From the NCBI RefSeq assembly GCF_000744095.1, contig NZ_JQLI01000001.1, forward strand, positions 310,001 through 374,000: 64,000 bases of DNA, read 5' to 3'. Position numbers and translations under genes: made by a program. The DNA is from Cupriavidus necator A5-1 (lineage in GTDB: Bacteria; Pseudomonadota; Gammaproteobacteria; Burkholderiales; Burkholderiaceae). Below the pieces are notes generated by a model. That model made no database searches and was not told where the DNA came from. It saw only the letters and a list, made by a program, of their open reading frames with translations. Shown in pieces: positions 8,955 to 19,472 of this stretch (the first letter of the stretch is position 1; every line of letters begins with the position of its first letter).

Positions 8955-9665
8955 TCAGTGGCCAGCGCTCTGGCCTCCGTCCACGTGCAGGATCTCGCCC
9001 GTGACGAACGGTGCGGAGTCGAGATACAACACGGCGTTGACGATGTCGCTCATCTCGCCCATATGGCCAACGGGATGCAGCGCGCCCAGCGCCTCATGCG
9101 TTTCTGGCGCGTGCATCGGCGACTTGATGGCGCCCGGCGAGACAGCGTTCGCGCGGATACCCGTCTTCGCGTATTCGATGGCGAGCGACCTGGTGGCCGC
9201 ATTCAGGCCGCCTTTGGTCAGCGACGCGAGCACCGACGGCACGCCCGAGATTGCGTGGTCCACGAGGCTTGTCGTGATCTGCAACACATGGCCGCTCCCG
9301 TTCTTCTCCATCTCGGCGATCGCGAGCTGCGTGATATGGAAGAAGCCGTTCAGATTCACGTTCATCACGGCTGCGTAGTCCTCATCTGTGTATTGCGTGA
9401 AGGGCTTCGCGATGAAGATGCCCGCGTTATTGATCAGCGTATCGACGCGGCCGAAGCGCTCGACGGCTGCGGAGACGGCACGCTGTGCCACTTCTCGGTC
9501 GCCGATGTTGCCCGCGATCGTTACGATGTTCGGATCGTCGGAGGATTTGATCGAGCGTGCGACAGCGACGACGCGATAGTCGTGCTGACGGAAGCCCTTG
9601 ACCAGTTCTGCGCCGATGCCTTGCGATGCGCCAGTGACGATAACGATTTTTTGCGAGTTGCTCAT
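8955..9665 (-). CDS. SDR-fold oxidoreductase-like protein without catalytic Tyr
   Basis: A 236-residue short-chain dehydrogenase/reductase. The NAD(P) loop TGASQGIG is at residues 11-18, the structural NNAG at 79-82, and the C-terminal VTGEILHVDGG block is normal. The active-site region reads ITTSLVDHAISGVPSVLASLTKGG. The catalytic Ser-equivalent (about 133) and Lys151 are present, but the position four before the Lys, normally Tyr, is Ala147. In classical SDRs that Tyr is the acid/base, so this protein either uses another residue or has a non-catalytic or binding role. GAGG precedes the ATG at 9665. It appears to lead the group with ohr and the tautomerase, although about 400 bases separate it from ohr. 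Confidence 0.88.
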   Translation of the reverse strand: MSNSQKIVIVTGASQGIGAELVKGFRQHDYRVVAVARSIKSSDDPNIVTIAGNIGDREVAQRAVSAAVERFGRVDTLINNAGIFIAKPFTQYTDEDYAAVMNVNLNGFFHITQLAIAEMEKNGSGHVLQITTSLVDHAISGVPSVLASLTKGGLNAATRSLAIEYAKTGIRANAVSPGAIKSPMHAPETHEALGALHPVGHMGEMSDIVNAVLYLDSAPFVTGEILHVDGGQSAGH

Positions 9666-10670
<1,005 letters not shown>

Positions 10671-11296
10671 TCACACCTCCGTTTGCTCTGCCATTTCGAG
10701 CGCGTCGTCTACTTCAATGCCCAGATATCTAACCGTGCTTTCAAGTTTGGTGTGTCCCAGGAGCAACTGTACGGCGCGCAGATTCTTTGTGCGCCGGTAG
10801 AGTAACGACACCTTGGTGCGTCGCATCGAGTGCGTGCCGTACGCCGTATCATCTAGCCCGATGGAGGCAACCCAGCGATGCACGATTCGGGAGTACTGCC
10901 GGGTTGAGAGATGTGGGGACGAATGCAGCCGGCTTGGAAACAGGAAGTCGGTCGGCTTCAATCGACGAGCTTTGATCCAGGTTTCTACACATTCACGAGT
11001 TGGGCCCGTGATCTCGAACTTACCGGTCGCTGAGTCTTGTGCTGCAGCACAGTAGCCCGGGTAGCGACCTGGTTGCCATGACACACGTCTTGCACATGCA
11101 GGCGAGTGAAGTCGCACGCCCGCAGCTTGCTATCAATGGCAAGATTAAACATGGCGAGCTCGCGGACGTTCGAGGACATCTGCAGCCGAGTACGTATTGC
11201 CCAGATTTCACTGAGCTTCAACGGCGGCTTCTGTCCAGTGAGCTTGCCCTTGTTCCAGGGGATACGATTTCCGAGAGAGGAGTGCAGTGATTCCAT
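10671..11296 (-). pseudogene. Short tyrosine recombinase (phage-type integrase), frameshifted
   Basis: From ATG 11296 (GGAG upstream) the frame runs MESLHSSLGNRIPWNKGKL through the catalytic Arg segment DSKLRACDFTRLHVQDV to HKTQRPV. The next frame continues KFEITGPTRECVETWI to HSMRRTK (His-x-x-Arg) and LLLGHTKLESTVRYLGIE (His and nucleophile Tyr). A single missing A near 11022 separates the halves. Repaired, the protein would be about 208 residues: a catalytic domain with almost no core-binding domain, a type common as a solitary integrase in Burkholderiales. All catalytic residues are otherwise present, so inactivation looks recent. Confidence 0.8.
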
Positions 11297-11572
11297 GATG
11301 ATCTCCTTTCTTGCGAAGGGAGCCAAAGTCTGCACTTCATCGGGTGGTCGCTGACCGACCCCATTTCGGTCATCCGTGGCTTCCCGAAAGCTGTCCCTGA
11401 AGTTCAGGAAAGCGGTCCCCTCGGCTTCCGACTGAAGGCGACCGCCGAGGTGCGCAGCCGCCAGCATGTCTTCGTTGATTTTTAACCGTCAGCAGTGTCG
11501 GCTTGCGCACAGACCGCCTGCCGCACGCGCCGCAAACTACTTCGAATCTGTCCAACCCGCCAGGAGGCACAG

Positions 11573-11794
11573 ATGAAACAAGTATCACTGACCATTCCAG
11601 AAATTGGATTGATTGCCGGAACACGGGCGGCAGGCGCTGCGGGCCTCGCACTGTTGCTCAGCGACCGAATGAATCCGGAACAACGCCGCGCCATCGGCTG
11701 GACGCTGCTCGCTGTAGGGGTCATCACCACAGTGCCGTTGGTCGCGCAAGTGTTTGGGAAACGTCAGCCATACAAGAGCCCCGACGAGAAGTGA
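11573..11794 (+). CDS. Small two-helix membrane protein of unknown function
   Basis: A 73-residue frame with AGGAGG 7 bases before the ATG at 11573. It has two hydrophobic segments (about residues 9-29 and 42-61) separated by a polar loop DRMNPEQRRAIGW, and a charged tail KRQPYKSPDEK. The good ribosome site and regular hydrophobic pattern argue for a real inner-membrane protein. I do not recognise a named family. It stands alone between the broken integrase and the Rieske oxygenase gene. Confidence 0.75.
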   Translation: MKQVSLTIPEIGLIAGTRAAGAAGLALLLSDRMNPEQRRAIGWTLLAVGVITTVPLVAQVFGKRQPYKSPDEK

Positions 11795-11991
11795 AGTAAT
11801 GGTGCGAGGGCCAGAGCCAAAAATTGACGGGCTTGACGACCGACCGGTGCTGGCTGGCAAGCGACCTCCGCCAGTTGCGAGCCGATTGGATCTTCCCGAC
11901 CCGTTATAGCCGTTGCGAGTACCGGCAGGTGAACGGCCGCTTCCAAAGTACAACCGCCATCTCGACACCCTAGTCCCCGTTGGCCTCGCCG

Positions 11992-13101
11992 TCAGGCCGT
12001 GTCGCCCACCTCGCGGATCGGGATCGTGGCGCGGCCGCCGCAGTTGCGCAGCACGTCTCGCAATTCGATGATGACCGGAAATACCTCGTGGTTCCAGTCG
12101 GCTCCCTGCTTGTCGTGGGCCTCTTGCTCGCGCTCGACGATCCAGCGGTCCTCCCTGAAGATGCGTTCTGTGAACCAGACCAGCAGCGGCCATGCCAGGT
12201 CCAGTGCAAACGGAATGCCGGGCTTGCGGATGGAAAGCAGGCCAAACGTCCGGTTGGTGCGCTGCGCCGCATCCAGCGGCACGTAGACGATCCACAGGTC
12301 CATCACTAACGTGCCGTCGCCCGAGCGGATCTGGAGGGTCTGGTACGGATATCCGGTGCGCACCGTCATCACGTCCTTGTCGTCCCGGTCGCCGTTCTTC
12401 TTGGTGGCGCCAAACACCAGCGCCTCGCCCACAGGCTGCTTGCCTTCCATGCGCGCGAACGTGTAGTCCACTTCCACCCAGTCCTTGCCGCGACGGCGGC
12501 CCAGCGAGCGCGCGCGCATCTGCCCCATCTGCCGCCGGTGTAGGAACTGGTGGTTCATGTCCATCAGGTTCTCGTGCATGAAGGAGTAGTGGCACTTGAC
12601 CTCGCGGCCAAAGCGACGCGTCTTGTACGCCTTGTCCGTCACCGATGGCAGAGCGGGCAGCGGCCGCTCCTTGGCAAGCGCCACATCGCCAGGAAAGACA
12701 AAGATGAGGCCGTGCACCTCGCGGCAGGGATAGGCACGCACGCCGTTGGGCAGGCGCTCACGCCCGAGGTATGGCACATCGACGCAGCGGCCGGTGCAGT
12801 CATAAGTCCAGCCGTGATAGCCGCAGCGGATGGACTCGCCTTCCACCACGCCCGCGTGCAGTGGCACCTGCCGGTGTGCGCAACGATCTTCCAGTGCGAA
12901 TATCGTACCGGACTCGGTACGAACCAGCACGATCGGATCGCCGGCAAAATGCACCCCGAGGGCTTTGCCCCGCTTGACCTCATTCGACCAGGCCAGCGGA
13001 AACCAGTGATCGGGATGGATGGGCACACGGCGCAGGTCGCGCACGGGCGCGTTTGCGTGCGGGTCGATGGCACTGCTATCCGGCAAAGGCATTGCATGCA
13101 T
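11992..13101 (-). CDS. Rieske-type aromatic ring-hydroxylating oxygenase, alpha subunit
   Basis: A 369-residue non-heme iron oxygenase. The N-terminal Rieske [2Fe-2S] domain has the ligands CAH (Cys74, His76) and CGYHGW (Cys93, His96). The catalytic domain has the mononuclear iron His pair in NLMDMNHQFLH (His184, His188) with the bridging Asp181 before them. The overall plan resembles vanillate O-demethylase and related alpha-only oxygenases. I used the ATG at 13101 because GAGGAG lies 9 bases upstream; the frame could start 54 bases earlier. No ferredoxin reductase subunit is adjacent, so electrons must come from elsewhere. The substrate is unknown; O- or N-demethylation of an aromatic acid is plausible by family. 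Confidence 0.88.
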   Translation of the reverse strand: MHAMPLPDSSAIDPHANAPVRDLRRVPIHPDHWFPLAWSNEVKRGKALGVHFAGDPIVLVRTESGTIFALEDRCAHRQVPLHAGVVEGESIRCGYHGWTYDCTGRCVDVPYLGRERLPNGVRAYPCREVHGLIFVFPGDVALAKERPLPALPSVTDKAYKTRRFGREVKCHYSFMHENLMDMNHQFLHRRQMGQMRARSLGRRRGKDWVEVDYTFARMEGKQPVGEALVFGATKKNGDRDDKDVMTVRTGYPYQTLQIRSGDGTLVMDLWIVYVPLDAAQRTNRTFGLLSIRKPGIPFALDLAWPLLVWFTERIFREDRWIVEREQEAHDKQGADWNHEVFPVIIELRDVLRNCGGRATIPIREVGDTA

Positions 13102-13476
13102 GCGTGACGCCTCCTCGCATAACGGGAGCTTCGACCGTCGCCACAAGCCGACCAATTAGCGAACGGGGGATCTGGCGCAGTTTACGCGAAGTCTGCCGAA
13201 CTCACCGAATCCCGTTCTTTCTATGGTGTGCTTGGAAGGCTGAAGGTCATGGCCACCTTCGGTCAATCGACCCCGCATTCTAGTAGGGCTGGTATGGCCG
13301 ACACCGTGACGGGGTATTGAGGCGGCGAGCGTCCGGTGCCTGGTACGGAGCCGACGCTCAACTGTCCGCGCTATAGCGCCGGGCAACGGCCGAAACTGGC
13401 CGGGAAGCGCCCGATCGCATGAGCGACCCTGGGGAGGGGCAGCCAAGAATTCGATCGCCTTGTCGCCCATAAGCGC

Positions 13477-14280
13477 TTAGACGTCGCAGGCAGCCGCGGG
13501 CGTCATGGCGGGCGGGTCGAACGCAATGCCTGCGAGGTGAAGCCGCGCGAAGATGTCCCCCATCTCGAAGTCCCAGTTCGCTGGCATGGTGTCTTTCAAC
13601 CCCAAGCCGCCACAGGCGGGACCGTTGTCGAGGTATGTGCATTCTGCTTCGGTAATCATAACGATGACCAAAAATGGCCGGATGTCCTGCGCCACTCTTC
13701 AACTGAGGCGCCTTGTGCAAATCTGGCGATGCATCGGTCCCGCAGGAAGGCGCATGGCACGACGTGCTCAGGGTGCTTGCCGCCGTTCCTTCCATAACCT
13801 GTCGGCACTTGCTCTGCTGCTAGGTAGTATTCGAAGCACCGGGAGTGCGCACCCTCGCTGGCGAGACGCGTTTGCTGCAGGTACCGCACAAGGCGAACGA
13901 AGGAGCGCTGGATGATGATCTCGGCGTCGCTGACGGCCTGGAAGGGCCTGGCCGCGTTGGCGCAGAGGATAGCCAGATCGGCCTCCATGGCCGCGTCGAA
14001 GGCGGGCGCGGCATCCTTTAGTGCCAGCCACTTGGCCAGCTCGGCGGCCAGGCGCAGCAGGTGCCAGCCGTCGGCAAGATCCGGCTGCATGCCGAACACG
14101 AGCAATGCCGGAGCCGGCAGGGCGCGCATTGCGTGCCGCCAGGGCGTCCGGCTCTACCAGTTCCACCCGGGCAATGCCCGGCATTCCGCTGAGCAGGTGC
14201 ATGACACCGTGCCGCTACCGGCATGTCGTCGATCACCACGGCATGCGCCTCGCGGCCGCTCCACGGTTCGTCCAGCTCAT
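13477..14280 (-). pseudogene. Receiver-like regulator gene broken by several frameshifts
   Basis: A GGAGG site precedes ATG 14280, but the coding text hops between frames: HAVVIDDMPVA, then MHLLSGMPGIARVELVEPDALAARNA, then ALPAPALLVFGMQPDLADGWHLLRLAAEL up to about 13700, and finally AQDIRPFLVIVMITEAECTYLD through IAFDPPA to the stop at 13477. The first pieces look like a response-regulator receiver (VVIDD acidic pocket). The C-terminal part (FEYYLAAEQVP, KHPEHVVPCAFLRDRC) is a family I do not recognise. At least three indels make this a dead gene. Confidence 0.6.
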
Positions 14281-15176
14281 CCTTGTTTCCTCCGGTTTAC
14301 CGGCGTTGGCTTCGTGGCCAGCGTCTGGCACTAGAACCAGCAAGGGGAATGCCAGCGATGGCAAGGCAGCCTCGTGCCATCGTGTGCAAGCGCGGGAGCC
14401 AGGCCTGGCGCGGGTTTCCAGGCGGTTGCCGCAAACATGGCTGCCTTTGCGGACTACCGGCGGCCGCGGGAAGGTGTTACGTGTAACGTAACGTGTTACA
14501 CGATTGACCCCGGCGGGAACTCACGCTTGATGGAAATCACAGAATAATCGACTTGGACCCGGCGCTCGAACCGCATTACGGCCAGTATCGGTCTTGAGGG
14601 GACGGATCCCTGGTAGCCGCGTCGCGGGGCATGTAGCGTTACAGAACGCCCCGTGCCAGAACGACGCAAAGGCTGAGGCGGCGAGGAAGTCCATTGGCCG
14701 ACGAGACTTGGAGTATCGTGCCGAACCGTCTTCATTCTTTGAACGGAATGGTCAGGCGAGGCTCACCTCGAGCATCGTGTGCCCGTCGCTGCGCCAGTCC
14801 TACCAGGTTGCAGGAGAGCCATCAGCCGGCCCAGCGCGGCGATCCCCGTCTTTCCGGAACCTTCAACATTGGAATGAAGCGCTTTTCTTTAACTGTATTG
14901 CAGCTCCGATATGCCTTGTCGCTTTTATCAGCATTCAATTTCTTGCAACACGAACTCATCCACCTGGCTGAGATGATCCGCCGGATTGTTCTCTATTCTT
15001 CAGGGTAGTCTGCCGAGCATTTGGTGCGGCCAGGAACCGGGGTTGATGGTTGGGAGAATCCGCCTGTGCCTATGCGCCCGTGTCCTGGAGATCTCGCAGC
15101 ATTCTTCAGATCCCGCCACAGTTGATAGGCGATGGCTTCGACGTGATTCAAAGGCCATTCGAATTGGGAGGTTCCG
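14281..15176. other. 0.9-kb stretch with no supported gene
   Basis: Frames here lack ribosome sites and family motifs. It includes the GTGTTAC/GTGTAAC repeat listed separately. The region next to 15176 should hold the promoter of the muramidase gene. Confidence 0.45.
14474..14501. promoter_or_regulatory. Clustered GTGTTAC/GTGTAAC repeats, candidate operator
   Basis: Within 28 bases the words GTGTTAC, GTGTAAC and GTGTTAC recur with about 7- to 10-base spacing and form an imperfect palindrome centred near 14488. It looks like a regulator-binding site upstream of the broken receiver-like gene, but no cognate regulator can be named. Confidence 0.3.
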
Positions 15177-15881
15177 ATGCCAGACACTCTAGTCGGAACG
15201 ATCGATGTCATCATCGACGTCAACCACGATAACCGTTTCGACGCAGTCAAGGCATTCAATGCCGGTGTCAGGGCGGTCATCCACAAGGCCAGCGAGGGCG
15301 CGACCTTCCAGGATCCCAAATACAGGAAGCGGCGAGATCAGGCACTGGCTGCGGGATTGCTGTGGGGCGCGTACCACTTCTCCAGCTCTCGACCCGCCAC
15401 CAAGCAGGCAGACAATTTCCTAGCCGCCGCGCAGTGGGGAGATCCAGCGGTGGACAATTCCAGGACGCTCTTCTGCCTTGATTTCGAACCCAGCTCAAGT
15501 GGACCTGACATGACGCTGGATCAGGCCCACGAATTCGTCACCAGGGTAAAAGAGCAGACTGGCCGCTGGCCCATGATCTACGGTGGCAACATGCTCCGCG
15601 ATGCCGTGCAGACCCACGGTGCCGACCCCATCCTCAAGAATTGTCCTCTTTGGTATGCCCGGTACAGGACTCAGCCGGTCGGGATCCCTATAGAGACCTG
15701 GCCACGATTTATCCTTTGGCAATACACGGACGGCAACGCTGGGCCATCGCCGCACGCGTTTCCGGGGCTGGATCCAACCGATCGAGACTGCTTTGCCGGA
15801 ACGGTAACCCAATTGGAGACGGAATGGCCGTTCCCTGACTATTTCAAGACAGCGCCAGCGTCGACCGATCAGAACGCGTAG
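15177..15881 (+). CDS. Glycoside hydrolase family 25 muramidase
   Basis: A 234-residue GH25 (Chalaropsis-type) lysozyme-like protein, a family that cleaves the MurNAc-GlcNAc bond of peptidoglycan. Family landmarks are IDVNHDNRFD near residue 12, AVIHKASEGATFQDPKY, GLLWGAYHF, the catalytic-acid region FCLDFEPS (Asp-x-Glu near 101-103), WPMIYGG, and FILWQYTDG near the end. GGGAGG lies 6 bases before the ATG. There is no signal peptide, so it would need a phage holin, a secretion system or lysis to reach its substrate. The next gene in the same direction encodes a lipoprotein hydrolase 182 bases on. It may be a prophage endolysin or a secreted effector; the sequence alone does not decide. Confidence 0.9.
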   Translation: MPDTLVGTIDVIIDVNHDNRFDAVKAFNAGVRAVIHKASEGATFQDPKYRKRRDQALAAGLLWGAYHFSSSRPATKQADNFLAAAQWGDPAVDNSRTLFCLDFEPSSSGPDMTLDQAHEFVTRVKEQTGRWPMIYGGNMLRDAVQTHGADPILKNCPLWYARYRTQPVGIPIETWPRFILWQYTDGNAGPSPHAFPGLDPTDRDCFAGTVTQLETEWPFPDYFKTAPASTDQNA

Positions 15882-16063
15882 GAGTGAGAGCTTTCCTTAC
15901 TTCATTTGGAGCATATTGATTGCCGTCATGCTTCCGCATGGCTTCCTTGGGCCTGGCCAGCGCCCCACGGCGCTCGCGCGCACGAATACAGTGTGGGCCG
16001 CAACTTTGCGATGCGGCCCTCAGCCCAAGACCAGTCAGGAAACGTATCAAGGGGAGAAGGGCC

Positions 16064-17584
16064 ATGTGCGATTCATACCTCGCAAGCGCTTTGCTGGCGC
16101 TTGTGACGTTATTGCTCTGCGGATGTGCGCCGAACTATGCCTATCGGACTCATCTCGTCTCTGTCGACGAAGTGCACTGTCCGCTCACCAAGGTTAAGGC
16201 TCAGGATGACGCGCGTGCGGTGAAGGACTGCGAGCAAGTTACGCCGGAAGTGGCGCAAGGCGCTTATGAACTCCATTTCGTTGAATTTGACGATCAGGGT
16301 TGGCTCTATCCAGACAAGCTCGCAGCCGGAGACGAGCTTGCAGCCAGTCCCTCGGGCCAGATTGATCATTTGATGAACCGACTGAGGCAACTTCTTGACC
16401 AGAATGACGACCTGAGCCTCATTGTGTTTGTGCACGGTTGGAAGCACAACGCGCAGTCGGACGACTATAACGTGCGGGACTTTCGCGCCTTGCTCCAGGC
16501 GGCTGGCGCAGAGGAACGCGACAGGGCCGGGCGAGACGGCACACCGAGGAAGGTGGTGGGCGTCTATGTCGCATGGAGGGGCAGGTCGTGGGTACTGCCC
16601 GACCCGGTGCTGAGCCTGTCGTTCTGGGCGCGCAAGGAAGCAGCGCGCCGTGTCTCGATAGGGTCGGCGCGGGAGCTGTTCGCGCGGTTGCGGGCCATCC
16701 GGCATCACTACAACAACGCGTCAGCGCCCGGCGTGGTCACTACGGGTGCGGTCTCCGAGCAAACGTCCAGGCGTCCGCGCATTCGCACTTTGATGATCGG
16801 TCATAGCTTTGGCGGGCTGATTCTTTACGCTGCCATGTCCGGTCCGCTGATCGAGGCGCTGGCCGCGCAACAAGATCTGCATGGATTCAAGGAGGGGCAT
16901 GAGCTGGCGGAAAGACCTGCAGACATGATCTTGCTGATCAATCCGGCCTTCGAGGCATCCCGTTATGAAGCGCTCTATCGCGTGTCGAGCCGGTATCGAC
17001 CAATACGGTTCCAGCCACCGCTACTCGTGTCGGTTACCTCGACCAAGGACTGGGCAACTGGCATCGCCTTCCCGGTGGGACGGTCAGTGAATACGCTCTT
17101 CGAGCATGAGGCTTCCAGCGAAGAAGGAACCGCCATGAAGAAGACGCCTGGACACATACAGCACTATCTGACGCACCGGCTTTACGCTCATGCGCCAGGC
17201 ATGGCGTCCGACGCGAGAACCGCAGTTCAAGACGGCGATGCCCGTTGCCAGAACTGGAAGTCAGAGGAGGAGTTGCATGGACTGCACGATGCAGCTTTGG
17301 CAGAGGCGGTGCATCTCAACAAGAAGATTGAGGCAGAGAACTCGACTGAGTTCTTCAGCCAAAACTTGACGCAGGACCATCTACTCAACTCAAAGTGGGC
17401 CCGTACCTTCTGCGGCGGCAGCTATCTGACGCCTGTCGGAGACAACGGCATAGACAATGCGAACGCCATCGTATGGAACGTTGAAGCCGACGGCGAAATC
17501 ATCAAGAACCATGACGATGTGATGAACCCCGCCTTTCGGGCTTTCATGCGTCAGCTCTATGGGGATGTCTCGATGCATCCTTGA
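16064..17584 (+). CDS. Lipoprotein with alpha/beta-hydrolase domain
   Basis: A 506-residue predicted outer-membrane or periplasmic lipoprotein. The signal peptide ends LLLCG-C with lipidated Cys21. The hydrolase part has an oxyanion-region HGWKHN at 124-129 and the nucleophile elbow GHSFG with Ser248, as in lipases and esterases. A C-terminal region of about 150 residues has no domain I recognise. I chose ATG 16064 (GGAGAAGG upstream) because it starts directly at the signal peptide; the open frame extends 48 codons further upstream without one. It follows the muramidase gene. Substrate unknown; serine-hydrolase chemistry is well supported by motif. Confidence 0.85.
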   Translation: MCDSYLASALLALVTLLLCGCAPNYAYRTHLVSVDEVHCPLTKVKAQDDARAVKDCEQVTPEVAQGAYELHFVEFDDQGWLYPDKLAAGDELAASPSGQIDHLMNRLRQLLDQNDDLSLIVFVHGWKHNAQSDDYNVRDFRALLQAAGAEERDRAGRDGTPRKVVGVYVAWRGRSWVLPDPVLSLSFWARKEAARRVSIGSARELFARLRAIRHHYNNASAPGVVTTGAVSEQTSRRPRIRTLMIGHSFGGLILYAAMSGPLIEALAAQQDLHGFKEGHELAERPADMILLINPAFEASRYEALYRVSSRYRPIRFQPPLLVSVTSTKDWATGIAFPVGRSVNTLFEHEASSEEGTAMKKTPGHIQHYLTHRLYAHAPGMASDARTAVQDGDARCQNWKSEEELHGLHDAALAEAVHLNKKIEAENSTEFFSQNLTQDHLLNSKWARTFCGGSYLTPVGDNGIDNANAIVWNVEADGEIIKNHDDVMNPAFRAFMRQLYGDVSMHP

Positions 17585-18389
17585 CGCTCCTGGCAGGGCG
17601 GCGGCAGGTTGTTACGCCGAGCGATACAGGCGTTAGCGGAAGGGCGCGATCCGGGCGATCTCACGACAATCGATGACATCTGCGCGCTGGAACAGGTGCG
17701 TTCGGCGATAGCCGGATAACCTTGGGCAGGGCGAGGGTGATTTCCGCAGCGTGTCGCGACAGCCCGCGTCCTTGGCGTCGCGCCATACTATTCTCCGGCT
17801 TTTTGGTGGCTGTCTTGCTCGGGACAAGGGTTCTAGCTTGCTCAGGGAAGTTCTTGTGGCAGCACGCATTTCCGCATGCTTGGATCGTGAATGTCTGCTG
17901 TTTGAATAGAACTGATGTCTGAAAGTCTCTGTGGCGCGCGGACGAAGGGCTGGAAATGGCCGGCAAGCGACGTAGGCCAGCGCTCGCCGGTCGTCGCTTC
18001 CCGACCCCCGAAGCGGTCTCCGGATTCGCCGTCTAATCAATGGCCGTTTCCGAGGTCAACTGGTCTTCCGATTGCGCGATCTTGTACCGGATTGCCAGCA
18101 TTGGCGGTCGCTTGCGGTCGGCTCGAGTTGTCGCCTGCGAACGGCACCTCACCGGCCGCCAGGGGATGCACGATTTCAGCGCTTGCGGGGCAGCGCGAGA
18201 GCGCGTATCAATGTAGACGTAAGGATGCCTCGGCCGCACGGTATTCGTTCTCAGTTGTATTATTGACTGCCTCGTTAAGACTTCATTCGAACCGCTGGCC
18301 GGCGAGGCGATGCATGACTGGGGAGGCCGGCCGGTTGCGACAGGCACCGAGCCGGATGCGTAGTGTAACGAACCAGATCGGAGGCAGCC
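17585..18389. other. Intergenic stretch with one copy of a 52-bp repeat
   Basis: No frame here shows a family or a ribosome site. The notable content is the repeat at 17956-18007. The bases before 18390 hold the ribosome site of the catalase-like gene. Confidence 0.45.
17956..18007. repeat. 52-bp intergenic repeat, copy 1
   Basis: Begins ATGGCCGGCAAGCGAC and ends GTCGTCGCTTCCCGACCC, with a short imperfect inverted symmetry (GGCAAGCGAC against GTCGTCGCTT). A copy about 85 percent alike by eye lies at 19576-19627, on the other side of the catalase-like gene. Weaker relatives are near 10630, 11850 and 13395. Confidence 0.65.
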
Positions 18390-19472
18390 GTGGCGAACGA
18401 AACGACAGTCGGTGCAGCAGGGCAACACGTAGGCTCCGGCACCGGATGGGAAGACCACCCGGACACGCCGGACATCCTAGCCACCCTAATCGGAAAGATC
18501 AGGGCACAACAGGAATCGATCGCGTCGAGCAGCCGGACGGGCTTGAGCGGGCGTATCGACAGGGGACAGCATCAAAAGCAGGTGATGGGCGCGTTCGGCA
18601 CGCTGCGCATCTTCGACACGGTGCCGCCCGCGCTTGCGTCGGGTCCCTTCGCGAAACGCGGCGCTTCGGATGCGCCGCTCCTCTACCGCGTGGCGTGCCG
18701 CTTTTCGAACGGGCAGCCCTGTCCTTTCGCGGACACGGAGGCGGACTTGCGCGGCGTTGCCGTCAAGTTCTTCACGGTTGAGGGCACTGAGACCGATTTG
18801 CTCGTGACGAACGAAGGCGGTCGATCGCATGCCCGGGATGCAAAGAGCTTCATGGAGATCGCCGATGTGCTCGTCTCCCATATCGAGGGCGGACTTGCGG
18901 GATTGGTCGGAAAAGCGACGGCTGACGTGTTCGGGCGCAAGCTCGGACCTGTCGAGGCGGCGCGCTCCTTTGGCATCCTGTTCGAAGCGACGAAGTTGCA
19001 CACGGTGGCGAGCCTCACGACGGAGAAGTTCTGGGGCTCGGTGGTGAAGTGTAACGATGCAGCCTTCAAGTACTCGCTGCAGCCGTGTCCCGACACCGTG
19101 CCCGGCACCGATGACGATCGTCATGGCGAGCAGTATCTGCGCAACGATCTGCTCAATCGCCTGAGCAAGGGCGCGCTGAAGTGGCAACTGGTGGTGCAGC
19201 TCTTCACCGACGAGAAGCATACGCCGGTGAACGACGCTTCGATCGTTTGGGAGGCTCCGACAGTCGTGATCGGCGAGCTCGAGATTTCGTCGGCGCCTTC
19301 AGCCGAAGACGAGGCCGCCGTCAATCAGATGGCGTTCAATCCGGGCAACGGGTTCGAGCCGCTCGGCATAACGCATGCACGCAGGGTGGTCTATGCGGCA
19401 AGCGCGGCCAACCGCGGGGACCGGGGCCTGCTGTCGAGTGCGGAGGCGCGCGCCCGGATCGAGCGTGCCTAG
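18390..19472 (+). CDS. Catalase-related heme protein
   Basis: A 360-residue protein of the small catalase-like superfamily, related to bacterial catalase-like and allene oxide synthase-type heme proteins. It keeps the early RGQHQKQVMGAFGTLRIFD block, RFSNGQPCPFADTEADLRGVAVKFF near 105-130 (the catalase RxxxN/VRGxAxKF region), and DLLVTNEGGRSHARDAKSF, but lacks most of the full-length catalase C-terminal part. Expected chemistry is peroxide or lipid hydroperoxide turnover on heme. The GTG at 18390 has GGAGG 5 bases upstream and gives MANETTVGAAG. It stands alone between two copies of a 52-bp repeat, so the gene may have moved with them. Confidence 0.82.
   Translation: MANETTVGAAGQHVGSGTGWEDHPDTPDILATLIGKIRAQQESIASSSRTGLSGRIDRGQHQKQVMGAFGTLRIFDTVPPALASGPFAKRGASDAPLLYRVACRFSNGQPCPFADTEADLRGVAVKFFTVEGTETDLLVTNEGGRSHARDAKSFMEIADVLVSHIEGGLAGLVGKATADVFGRKLGPVEAARSFGILFEATKLHTVASLTTEKFWGSVVKCNDAAFKYSLQPCPDTVPGTDDDRHGEQYLRNDLLNRLSKGALKWQLVVQLFTDEKHTPVNDASIVWEAPTVVIGELEISSAPSAEDEAAVNQMAFNPGNGFEPLGITHARRVVYAASAANRGDRGLLSSAEARARIERA

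Noticed and set aside
14594..15008. Plus-strand frames of 100-125 codons before the muramidase
   Set aside because: No recognisable domain and no start signal; the muramidase start at 15177 has a clear ribosome site instead.
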